Positions 1 to 6,140 of a stretch of 6,146 nucleotides of DNA are shown one piece after another. Made by a program: the position numbers and the translations under genes. The DNA lies in contig JAHLWV010000138.1 in NCBI GenBank assembly GCA_019057735.1, forward strand, positions 1 to 6,146, given 5' to 3'. Origin of the DNA: Promethearchaeota archaeon (lineage in GTDB: Archaea; Asgardarchaeota; Lokiarchaeia; Sigynarchaeales; SOKP01). The notes beneath the pieces were generated by a model. The model searched no databases and was not told the DNA's origin. It was given only the letters and a program-made list of their open reading frames with translations. How positions within the stretch are numbered: position 1 is the stretch's first letter; the number at the start of each line of letters is the position of its first letter.

Positions 1-1247
1 ACACGATGGGCGTACTCTGCGAAGAATTTATGAAAAAGGGAATACCTTTGGTTATTCTTGACAGACATGGTGAATACGGTAGTTTAAAAGTAAAAGCAGG
101 AGAAGATGAAGGAGCTGAAGGTGTTAAAGAAGAAAGCGAATTTGTGAACGCTATTATCGAATATTCCGATTTAAGCGTAAATAAAGGAGGCGATATCGAT
201 GTTGAATATTTATTTTCGCTAGACGCTACCGATATTGTTGCTCCAAACTTATGTTCAATTATAAATATGAGAGGTATGGATTTAAACGTACAAGAAATGA
301 TTGCCGGGAAGCTTCTGAAGAAATTATATCAAGCTAGTACGGGAAGAAAAATTGCTCCGTTTTACTTATTGCTTGATGAAGCTCATTTATTTGCTGGAAA
401 AAAGCAAACTGAGACGTGTGAAATTGTAAAACTATTCTCGCAAGAGGGACGCAAGTTTGGTGCTAATTTAATCATCGGCACACAAAGACCTCAGTTATTG
501 GACACAACAATTCGCGCACAAGCGGGTAGTTGGGTTGTCCATAACTTAACGGACATTCGAGATATCGATGTTACGATTTCAAGTGCAGAGGATCTAACTC
601 GGAGCAACAAAACAGATATTCAAGGGTTAGATAAAGGTGAAGCAATTCTATGTGGTGAAGCAATTAAAGGCATACCTCTGTTTGTAAAAATACGCAAAAG
701 GACAACTGCTCACGGTGGGGTCGGTTTTAATCCATTAGATTATCTTTCCGAGCATACGGTGGAACAATTACAGAAGCGTAAACAAAAAATCTTAGGAGAG
801 AAAACTGCTAACGAATTAGAAACTGGAAAAGCTATTTTTGAAGAAATTACGGCACCTAAGACTTCCGCAGAATACTTAGACCAGATCGCCTTCTTAAAAG
901 TTAGAGTAAAGGAGTTGGAAGAAGAAATAGGAATGTTAAAAGGGAGGATCATAGATATTGAGAAAAGTGATGTTCCATTATCAGTAGAGAATATTACTGG
1001 TGACGATGCCATTGAAGACCTACAAACCGAATTAAAAGTATGGAGAGAGAAATATAATTACCTTAAAGAAACTATGGAAAACCCAGAATCTGCATTCCCT
1101 TCTGGAGAAGATAATAGCGGAATGATTCTCGAACTTCAAAATAAAACTATAGAATTAGATGCGCAAGTAAAAAAATATCGATCCCAATATACCGACGCTC
1201 TTCTTTTAGCAGAAAAGGCGATAAGTGAACTGAAGAAACGTAAATAA
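1..1247 (+). CDS. HerA/DUF87-type ATPase with coiled-coil tail, 5'-truncated by the window edge
   Basis: This is the C-terminal part of a P-loop ATPase of the HerA/FtsK superfamily (DUF87 group), hexameric motors that pump or unwind DNA. The frame is open to base 3, and the ATG at 6 aligns with the helix that follows Walker A in this family, so I read it as an internal Met and place Walker A just outside the window. Numbering from that Met, the family marks are VILDRHGEY at 16-24, Walker B YLLLDEAH at 120-127 (D124, E125), QEGRKFG at 146-152 and the sensor-like GTQRP at 158-162. A GEAI segment at 211-214 and AHGG at 235-238 close the core. From about residue 250 the chain turns into charged, heptad-like helices (about 292-315, 336-358 and 374-413), probably coiled coils for a partner or for oligomerisation. 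NurA, Mre11 and Rad50 are not visible in the window, so a repair, defence or segregation role cannot be chosen. The family is well supported; the exact function is unknown. Translation ends in TAA-TAG-TAG. Confidence 0.88.
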   Translation, partial: TMGVLCEEFMKKGIPLVILDRHGEYGSLKVKAGEDEGAEGVKEESEFVNAIIEYSDLSVNKGGDIDVEYLFSLDATDIVAPNLCSIINMRGMDLNVQEMIAGKLLKKLYQASTGRKIAPFYLLLDEAHLFAGKKQTETCEIVKLFSQEGRKFGANLIIGTQRPQLLDTTIRAQAGSWVVHNLTDIRDIDVTISSAEDLTRSNKTDIQGLDKGEAILCGEAIKGIPLFVKIRKRTTAHGGVGFNPLDYLSEHTVEQLQKRKQKILGEKTANELETGKAIFEEITAPKTSAEYLDQIAFLKVRVKELEEEIGMLKGRIIDIEKSDVPLSVENITGDDAIEDLQTELKVWREKYNYLKETMENPESAFPSGEDNSGMILELQNKTIELDAQVKKYRSQYTDALLLAEKAISELKKRK

Positions 1248-1254
1248 TAGTAGA

Positions 1255-1281
1255 TTTATTTTTATTCTTATTTTATTTATT
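1255..1281 (+). terminator. T-rich putative archaeal terminator after the HerA-like gene
   Basis: Right after the tandem stops, 21 of 27 bases are T, broken only by single A or C bases, and no hairpin precedes them. Archaeal RNA polymerase terminates at such U-rich tracts, so this probably ends the ATPase transcript and separates it from the peptidase gene. This rests on composition alone. Confidence 0.5.
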
Positions 1282-1364
1282 AATCTCTACATTTCTATTC
1301 AATAAAGAAAGGATTAATTTTATTTTAGATACCTCAAAATATTACTTATCATTATCTATTCTAG

Positions 1365-1372
1365 ATTATTTA
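1365..1372 (+). promoter_or_regulatory. Candidate TATA-like box for the M42 peptidase gene
   Basis: ATTATTTA is centred about 27 bases before the peptidase ATG, the spacing expected when an archaeal transcript starts at or next to the start codon. The match to the archaeal TATA consensus is only fair in such AT-rich DNA. A weak AAGG at 1386-1389, six bases before the ATG, could serve as a poor Shine-Dalgarno site if the leader is longer. Confidence 0.35.
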
Positions 1373-1395
1373 CTAATTGAGAAACAAGGCTTATT

Positions 1396-2463
1396 ATGGA
1401 TATTAAAACTATTAAAGCTCTTCAAGAAGAGTTATCTACTCTAATTGGAGTTTCTGGTCATGAAGACGATGTTAGCAATTTTATATTGAATTTAATTGAA
1501 AAAGAGAATTTAGCTGATAAAGCGTGGATTGACCCTTTAGGAAACGTACTTGCAATAAAAAAAGGAACAAATGGCAAAGAGAAAATTTTATTAGACGCCC
1601 ATATTGACGAGATAGGCTTTATGGTCTCTCACATTGAAAAGAACGGATTCTTAAGATTTGTTACAATTGGAGGCTGGGACACAAGAATATTATTGGGGCA
1701 ATCTGTAAAGGTACGATCTAAAGTGGGAGAAATATATCATGGAATAATTGGTTCGAAACCGCCACATATCACATCTCTCGAGGAACGAAAGAAACTTGTA
1801 AAAATCTCAGGTATGTATATTGACATAGGGATGAATTCAATAGAGGAAGTTACAAAAAATAATGTTTTAATAGGTGTAACTGGTACTCTCTTTTCCCCGT
1901 TTGTAGATTTTCCAAACAATATGGTTCGTGGAAAAGCGTTTGACGATCGTACGGGTTGTAATGTGCTCATTCACGTATTAAGATTACTAAAGGAAGACCC
2001 ATCGTTTAAAGATACTGTATTATTTAATTTTGCCGTTCAGGAAGAAATTGGAGGGAGGGGCGCTATTACGGGAGCATATAATCTAAAGCCAACAATAGCG
2101 CTTGCTATAGAAAATACCACAGCTGCTGATGTTCCGGGTATAAGAGATGCAGAAATCCCATCATATATAGGGAAAGGTCCAGCGATTACCGTCGCTGACA
2201 AATCTATAATCTCTAACCCTAAAGTCAACGATAGACTTGTTAAAAACGCGGAAATTGACAATATCCCATATCAGTATAAGAAACCTATGTCGGGAGGAAC
2301 CGATGCGGGTAAGATTCATATTTCACGTGAAGGTGTACCAAGTTCCGTGGTTTCAGTACCTTGTAGATATATTCACTCTCCAACATCGTTATTAAAATTA
2401 GACGATATCCTTAGCACAATTAATCTCATTGACGCATTCATTCGAAATAAAGCTGATATATAA
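1396..2463 (+). CDS. M42-family metallo-aminopeptidase (tetrahedral aminopeptidase / FrvX type)
   Basis: This 355-residue enzyme matches the M42 family, cytoplasmic two-metal aminopeptidases that usually form 12-subunit tetrahedral shells and trim short peptides left by the proteasome and other proteases. The N-terminus has the family opening GVSGHED (18-24). Likely metal ligands and catalytic residues, by family analogy, are H69 in DAHIDEIGF (67-75), D183 in AFDDRTG (181-187), E216 (general base) and E217 (ligand) in QEEIGG, E239 in AIENTTAADVPG, and H327 in CRYIHSP. The conserved SGGTDAG lies at 299-305. The full set is present and the length is normal, so the enzyme should be active. The inserted segment around 93-175 corresponds to the family's small oligomerisation domain. 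The ligand at 239 is Glu where characterised TET enzymes have Asp, so substrate preference (acidic, hydrophobic or basic N-terminal residue) cannot be inferred. No signal peptide is seen. The ATG at 1396 fits the family N-terminus. The gene is flanked by its own candidate promoter and a terminator region, so it is probably monocistronic. Confidence 0.93.
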   Translation: MDIKTIKALQEELSTLIGVSGHEDDVSNFILNLIEKENLADKAWIDPLGNVLAIKKGTNGKEKILLDAHIDEIGFMVSHIEKNGFLRFVTIGGWDTRILLGQSVKVRSKVGEIYHGIIGSKPPHITSLEERKKLVKISGMYIDIGMNSIEEVTKNNVLIGVTGTLFSPFVDFPNNMVRGKAFDDRTGCNVLIHVLRLLKEDPSFKDTVLFNFAVQEEIGGRGAITGAYNLKPTIALAIENTTAADVPGIRDAEIPSYIGKGPAITVADKSIISNPKVNDRLVKNAEIDNIPYQYKKPMSGGTDAGKIHISREGVPSSVVSVPCRYIHSPTSLLKLDDILSTINLIDAFIRNKADI

Positions 2464-2498
2464 GGAAAAAAGATAATAAGAAAAAATATTTTTAATAT
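2464..2498. terminator. Short convergent intergenic region, likely bidirectional terminator
   Basis: The 35 bases between the stop codons of the peptidase (+) and the transporter (-) are A-rich on the left and T-rich on the right. Each strand therefore carries T-rich sequence after its gene. A perfect 12-base palindrome, AAAAATATTTTT, lies at 2482-2493. Such a layout would let both transcripts stop within or near the gap. The + strand T-rich stretch continues into the 3' end of the transporter gene (to about 2511). No GC-rich stem is present. Confidence 0.5.
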
Positions 2499-3785
2499 TT
2501 ATTTTTGTTTTGGTGGCTTAATTACATAAGCCAAAATTGCTGAACCGACAGACATTAATCCCATTACGATGAATAATATTAGATAGCTTCCAAAAATGCT
2601 AACGAATAAGTTAACACCTACAGCACCGATAAATCCTGCGACACCATAAGCTGTAAAAACAATTCCATAATTAGGTCCTAAATTTTTAGATCCAAATAAA
2701 TCAGCTGTGGCAGTTGGAAATAAGCTAAAATTCCCTCCAAAGCAAAAGTAGATTGCGCACGTAATTATTAGGAAATAGGAAGCGTTCATATTCGTCGTGA
2801 AATAGAGAAACATCAATACCGCTTGGGTAGAGAACATAATCAACATCGATTTCTTATACGTTATCATATCTGCCAGTTTACCCCAAACTATTCTTCCTAA
2901 TCCGTTAAACAAAGCGGCTAAGCTACCAATTAAAACGAAATCACTGGTTCCTATAGCATAAATGAAATTGTTTCCCACATCGACAGATTTAGCGAATGAT
3001 GCGTACGATCCGATTACCATTAAACCAGACATCGCACTTAACGCAAAAGCCGCCCAAAGCATCCAAAATTGTGGTAGTTTTACTGTTTGACCTCTTTCAA
3101 ATTCTAAACCAGATATTCCACTTTCAACAGAAGCAGGTGGGGGTGTCCAACCATCAGGTTTCCAACCTTCGGGAGGGTTGCTAAGAGTCAAAGCGCCAAC
3201 TATTATGAGCACGAGGTAAATAATTCCCAAAACAATAAACATTACGGGGATGTTTTGAGAAATTGTCGAAACGAAGCTTGGATCGGTAGTCTCCAGGTTT
3301 GTTGGATTTACTAACGCTTTTATTACATAATTAAAAACGAATGCCCCTGCTCCAAAACCTGCTACAGCTATCCCATTTATAAAACCTTTTTTATCGGGAA
3401 ACCACTTTCCCGCAGAAGCTATGGGGCATACATACCCAAATCCGATACCTGCTCCAAAGATAACGCCATAAGTAATTAATAGCCCTATAAATGTAGTCAT
3501 AAATGCAGACGAAATTAGGCCAATACCAATCAAAACTGCACCTACGAGTGCGATCTTCTTTGGTCCATATTTTTGTTGCAGTTTCCCGGCAAAAATCATA
3601 GTAACCGCAAAGGATAATAATCCAACTCCGAAAATATATACAGTAACTTCTCTAATTTCGTTTAAGTAAGGGGATACGAAAATTGTAATAGTTCCCCAAG
3701 AGTAAATTGTCCCCAGTGCTAATTGAATCAACAAAGCTCCTACAACAACCCACCATCGATTTCTAATTTTTTGTTCTTTCGCCAT
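2499..3785 (-). CDS. MFS transporter, oxalate/formate antiporter (OFA) family
   Basis: This 428-residue integral membrane protein has 12 predicted helices, roughly at 11-34, 47-66, 77-95, 98-121, 135-157, 178-201, 238-262, 279-303, 311-330, 335-358, 372-396 and 399-422. The N-terminus, with RWW followed by LGTIYSWG (24-31), is typical of the OFA group. So is the central loop motif PPEGWKPDGW (204-213). MFS motif A appears in both halves, as GKLQQKYGPKK (67-77) and NGLGRIVWGKLADM (294-307). OFA proteins exchange or import small carboxylates. In the oxalate transporter OxlT the substrate is held by an Arg in helix 8 and a Lys in helix 11. By my alignment from memory the Arg is R298, while the Lys position holds Y380 (FTAYG), which argues against a dianion such as oxalate; a monocarboxylate is more likely. 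No oxalate or formate enzyme gene is nearby. The gene is convergent with the peptidase, divergent from the hydrolase, and stands alone. The ATG at 3785 gives the usual short cytoplasmic N-terminus. Confidence 0.92.
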   Translation of the reverse strand: MAKEQKIRNRWWVVVGALLIQLALGTIYSWGTITIFVSPYLNEIREVTVYIFGVGLLSFAVTMIFAGKLQQKYGPKKIALVGAVLIGIGLISSAFMTTFIGLLITYGVIFGAGIGFGYVCPIASAGKWFPDKKGFINGIAVAGFGAGAFVFNYVIKALVNPTNLETTDPSFVSTISQNIPVMFIVLGIIYLVLIIVGALTLSNPPEGWKPDGWTPPPASVESGISGLEFERGQTVKLPQFWMLWAAFALSAMSGLMVIGSYASFAKSVDVGNNFIYAIGTSDFVLIGSLAALFNGLGRIVWGKLADMITYKKSMLIMFSTQAVLMFLYFTTNMNASYFLIITCAIYFCFGGNFSLFPTATADLFGSKNLGPNYGIVFTAYGVAGFIGAVGVNLFVSIFGSYLILFIVMGLMSVGSAILAYVIKPPKQK

Positions 3786-3800
3786 TTTCTTTAAAAATAC

Positions 3801-3812
3801 ATATTTAATTAT
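3801..3812 (-). promoter_or_regulatory. Candidate TATA-like element for the OFA transporter gene
   Basis: On the minus strand this reads ATAATTAAATAT and ends about 15 bases before the transporter ATG, with its centre about 21-22 bases upstream. This is slightly closer than the 26 bases expected for a leaderless archaeal transcript, so the true box may be its upstream half. No Shine-Dalgarno sequence precedes the ATG (AAAGAAA only). The call depends on position and composition. Confidence 0.35.
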
Positions 3813-3830
3813 GTCAAAAAGTTATGTGAA
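3809..3830. repeat. Short direct repeat upstream of the OFA transporter gene, possible operator
   Basis: TTATGTCAA (3809-3817) and TTATGTGAA (3822-3830) match at 8 of 9 bases with a 13-base period. They lie just upstream of, and touch, the candidate TATA element of the transporter gene. A regulator binding here could control factor access, but in DNA this AT-rich such a short repeat can occur by chance. Confidence 0.25.
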
Positions 3831-3940
3831 GGATAAAAAGATTTCAGTAATAAATTATTGAGGATTCTACGCGGATTTTACCAGATTAAAACAAAGATCA
3901 GCAATCTACTTCTATATTATTAATCTGTAAGAAAAGAGTT

Positions 3941-3948
3941 TTTATATA
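3941..3948 (+). promoter_or_regulatory. Archaeal TATA box for the membrane hydrolase gene
   Basis: TTTATATA, within a longer TTTTTATATAAT at 3939-3950, is a close match to the archaeal box A. It is preceded by purine-rich GAAAAGAG (3931-3938), which could act as the TFB recognition element. Its centre is 26-27 bases before the ATG at 3971, so transcription should begin at or within a few bases of the start codon, giving a leaderless or nearly leaderless mRNA. There is no Shine-Dalgarno sequence ahead of the ATG, which agrees. This is the best promoter in the window. Confidence 0.65.
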
Positions 3949-3970
3949 ATATGGAATCAAAATTAGAACT

Positions 3971-5665
3971 ATGAATAAATTAAATCTATCAAAAAAAAGG
4001 ATCACATTACTTTGCATTTTTCTCGCTATTTTTACAATTGGAACAGTTTTCATTTTTATAACGCCTCTTAGCGTAAAAAGCACTTATGGACTATCAACTC
4101 AAACGAGCGATGGCGTCACTATTTCTTACAACATTTTTGAACCAACAAGTGGCGGATTAAACAAACCAGCTATCATAATTGGACATGGTTCTATGGTAAA
4201 TAAAGAAATGATGAAGGGATACGCCTTAGAACTAGCAGCGGCGGGATTTGTCGTAGTACCGTTTGATTTCAGAGGACATGGACAAAGCACTATGGTAGAA
4301 CCAGATAATAAAACGAAAGATATAATCGCAATTAAAGAGGATCTTAATACGAGGGGCGATATTGATATGAATTCCCTAGGTTATATCGGGTATAGTATGG
4401 GAGGCTTAGGTCAAGAACTTATTGATACCGATCTAGCATTTAAATGTTTTATAGGAATTGGTACGTGGTTATATCCAACGCTGAGAGCAGGTAATTCGAC
4501 AAATCCGTTAAATGTACTCATGATTCAAGCGTTATTTGACGAAGCTGTTGAGCTGTCAGGCCTTAAAGATAGTTTAGCAACTAGAGTAGGAATTCCTGTT
4601 TCTGATGTAGATTCGAATAAATTGTACGGATCGTTCCAACAAGGAAACGCTTCAAAAATTTTCTTGGATGACGATAGCAACCATTTAAAACTCGCATGGG
4701 ATCAAGACTTCATTCGACAAGCAAGAGATTGGGCTATAAATTCGTTCGACCTCGATGTAGTAGATGAGAATTTTTATGTCAATATTAGAGGCTTAATATT
4801 ATTATTGCAGGTGATTGGAGGTATTGGATTTTTCTTTTTAACAATTGAACCATTATCTAAATTGGTCTTAACTCCCAAAACCGATAGAGAAAAGGAAGTT
4901 CAATATTACAAAATTGAAGCATTAGATATGTCGGTAATGTCAATTTCAATTAAAACTATCGTATTTTCAATCGTCCTTGGTATTCTTGGTGTACTAATAT
5001 TTATACCAATATTACTGATTTTGCCTTTAGCAGTCGCAGGTTTCGTTCTGACATTGCTGTTTGGAATGTCTTTTGGAATAATCATTTTACTCTGGAGAAT
5101 AGGAAAGAAATCAAATTTATCTTTGAAAACAATACTATCAAGACCATTTAAAGGTAGAAATTCCCTTCTCAGACAAATAATATTAGGAGCAATTTTAGGA
5201 GCTATGCTTTTTCTTATTGTGTACCTTTCAATTGGATTAAACTATTTAGGGCTACTTCCGGCGATAACTAAATTCTGGACTTTACCTATATATTTCGTTA
5301 TTAGTTTTTTCGTACTTCTAATTCTAAATTTGTTAACTCAGGTGGTAATTCAAAACAAATTTAGTGATTCTGTTAAAGACTCTTTAAAGGTTCTATTTTT
5401 AGGCGCTATCTTTCCACTATTGTTTTATATAGTTTATTTATTACTCGTCGGTTTTCTCATGAGAAGTCTATTTTACTTTGGTACCTTTATTCCTATTTCT
5501 ATACTCATGTTCATTCTATCATCAGGTGTATCTGTAATAAGCTATAGAAAAACGGGAAACATTATAACAGGGGCAGTTGTTAACGCACTATTGTTGACCT
5601 TTTTGATTGTTACCATGTCCACGCCACAAAGCGGATTGTCGTTTATAGCGAGATTAATATTTTAA
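3971..5665 (+). CDS. Membrane-anchored alpha/beta hydrolase with C-terminal polytopic membrane domain
   Basis: The 564-residue protein joins an alpha/beta hydrolase to a membrane block. A basic N-terminus (KLNLSKKR) is followed by helix 11-32, which looks like an uncleaved anchor. Residues about 40-265 form the hydrolase: IIIGHGS (68-74, oxyanion-hole loop), PFDFRGHGQS (97-106), the nucleophile elbow GYSMGG with S142, NVLMIQALFDEAV (181-193) with probable acid D190, and SNHL with H238. The Ser-Asp-His triad therefore looks complete. Further helices lie near 271-293, 327-350, 352-376, 401-424, 435-460, 472-496, 499-525 and 532-549. Basic loops at 296-313, 377-400, 461-473 and 525-529 all fall on the cytoplasmic side in this model, which puts the hydrolase domain outside the cell membrane. 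Likely substrates are esters, lipids or peptides at the surface, but the sequence does not show which. The gene has its own TATA box and a T10 terminator, so it is probably monocistronic. I do not recognise the C-terminal membrane domain. Confidence 0.88.
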   Translation: MNKLNLSKKRITLLCIFLAIFTIGTVFIFITPLSVKSTYGLSTQTSDGVTISYNIFEPTSGGLNKPAIIIGHGSMVNKEMMKGYALELAAAGFVVVPFDFRGHGQSTMVEPDNKTKDIIAIKEDLNTRGDIDMNSLGYIGYSMGGLGQELIDTDLAFKCFIGIGTWLYPTLRAGNSTNPLNVLMIQALFDEAVELSGLKDSLATRVGIPVSDVDSNKLYGSFQQGNASKIFLDDDSNHLKLAWDQDFIRQARDWAINSFDLDVVDENFYVNIRGLILLLQVIGGIGFFFLTIEPLSKLVLTPKTDREKEVQYYKIEALDMSVMSISIKTIVFSIVLGILGVLIFIPILLILPLAVAGFVLTLLFGMSFGIIILLWRIGKKSNLSLKTILSRPFKGRNSLLRQIILGAILGAMLFLIVYLSIGLNYLGLLPAITKFWTLPIYFVISFFVLLILNLLTQVVIQNKFSDSVKDSLKVLFLGAIFPLLFYIVYLLLVGFLMRSLFYFGTFIPISILMFILSSGVSVISYRKTGNIITGAVVNALLLTFLIVTMSTPQSGLSFIARLIF

Positions 5666-5684
5666 AATTATTTCAAATCTTTTC

Positions 5685-5694
5685 TTTTTTTTTT
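5685..5694 (+). terminator. T10 tract, putative archaeal terminator after the hydrolase gene
   Basis: A run of ten T bases, preceded by the T-rich ATCTTTTC (5677-5684), begins 19 bases after the hydrolase stop codon. No hairpin precedes it. It is the longest T run in the window and fits intrinsic termination by archaeal RNA polymerase, which separates the hydrolase from the small membrane-protein gene. Confidence 0.6.
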
Positions 5695-5735
5695 AAGGTG
5701 AATAGTATTTCTAAAAAATTTATTTAATATCGTAG

Positions 5736-5743
5736 ATATATTT
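5736..5743 (+). promoter_or_regulatory. Candidate TATA box for the small membrane-protein gene
   Basis: ATATATTT is centred about 35 bases before the ATG at 5775. Transcription would then start near 5766 and leave a leader of about 9 bases. A GAGATAG just before the ATG is only a weak Shine-Dalgarno match. A second AT-rich element (TTTAATAT, 5723-5730) lies farther upstream, so the exact box is uncertain. Confidence 0.35.
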
Positions 5744-5774
5744 GTATTAACAAAATAATACATTATTGAGATAG

Positions 5775-6140
5775 ATGTCGTCTACTAAAGGATTCGCATG
5801 GTCATTCGTTTTTTTGCTAACTGCTGTGATTTATTCTTCAATCCCAACACATTTAATATTTAATTATTGGGCATGGTTAAACACCCTAAGGTTTGATGGG
5901 CAGCCTATTTACACTCTCTTGTTATTCGTATTATTCTTATGGATTGTAGCTTTAATAATTACGATAATCTATATTGTAGCTATGATTCGTGCAATTGTTC
6001 AGAGAAAAAACGAATCTTCTGGTATCCCTAAAGGAGTTTATCGCTTTGGAACGGTATCTACTGTTGTAATTATCGGTTATATGGTTGTATGGTTTATAAT
6101 TTTTAACCAGATAGCATTTTTCTCAATGTTACCTCCATAA
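5775..6140 (+). CDS. Small three-helix membrane protein, function unknown
   Basis: I do not recognise this 121-residue protein. It has three strongly hydrophobic stretches, about 7-27, 45-71 and 92-116. An aromatic, probably interfacial segment (NYWAWLNTLRF, 30-40) lies between the first two. A basic loop at 72-90 (RAIVQRKN and PKGVYR) should be cytoplasmic, which puts the N-terminus inside and the short C-terminal SMLPP outside. There are no cysteine pairs, histidine clusters or other catalytic motifs. The codon pattern and the presence of a candidate TATA box and a clean TAA stop support a real gene rather than chance. It follows the membrane hydrolase by 109 bases with a T10 tract between, so co-transcription is unlikely, although a functional link through the membrane remains possible. 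The first helix could instead be read as an uncleaved signal anchor. The gene is complete, ending 6 bases before the window edge. Confidence 0.72.
   Translation: MSSTKGFAWSFVFLLTAVIYSSIPTHLIFNYWAWLNTLRFDGQPIYTLLLFVLFLWIVALIITIIYIVAMIRAIVQRKNESSGIPKGVYRFGTVSTVVIIGYMVVWFIIFNQIAFFSMLPP

Noticed and set aside
6..8. ATG at base 6 as the true start of the HerA-like gene
   Set aside because: The frame is open to the left edge, and the residues after this Met align with the helix that follows Walker A. Starting here would remove the P-loop that the Walker B and sensor motifs require.
740..1012. 90-codon minus-strand open frame inside the ATPase gene
   Set aside because: It lies fully antisense to a well-supported coding region, has no recognisable domain, and its serine/phenylalanine-rich translation is typical of the reverse of an E/K-rich coiled coil.
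1..1247. HerA-based antiviral defence system (such as Sir2-HerA)
   Set aside because: Defence HerA systems need an adjacent effector gene. The downstream neighbour is a housekeeping peptidase and the upstream side is not visible, so there is no support in this window.
1737..2261. Two minus-strand open frames (1737-1970 and 2037-2261) inside the peptidase gene
   Set aside because: Both are antisense to conserved M42 motifs and show no family resemblance or promoter.
2996..3184. 62-codon plus-strand open frame inside the transporter gene
   Set aside because: It is antisense to the OFA loop motif and helix 7 region and has no recognisable features.
3913..3952. Inverted repeat ATATTAT ... ATAATAT around the hydrolase promoter
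   Set aside because: The arms are only seven AT bases about 26 bases apart, expected by chance at this composition, and one arm overlaps the TATA box.
3951..3974. Seven-codon upstream reading frame whose TGA overlaps the hydrolase ATG
   Set aside because: The TATA box at 3941-3948 would place the transcript start near 3971, so this frame is probably not transcribed.
3898..4083. 61-codon minus-strand open frame overlapping the hydrolase promoter and N-terminus
   Set aside because: Its hydrophobic look comes from the AT-rich antisense of the anchor helix. It overlaps the best promoter in the window, and I see no evidence for expression.
5695..5700. AAGGTG, a Shine-Dalgarno-like sequence after the T10 tract
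   Set aside because: No start codon with a lasting open frame follows at suitable distance. A GTG at 5698 gives only nine codons before a stop.
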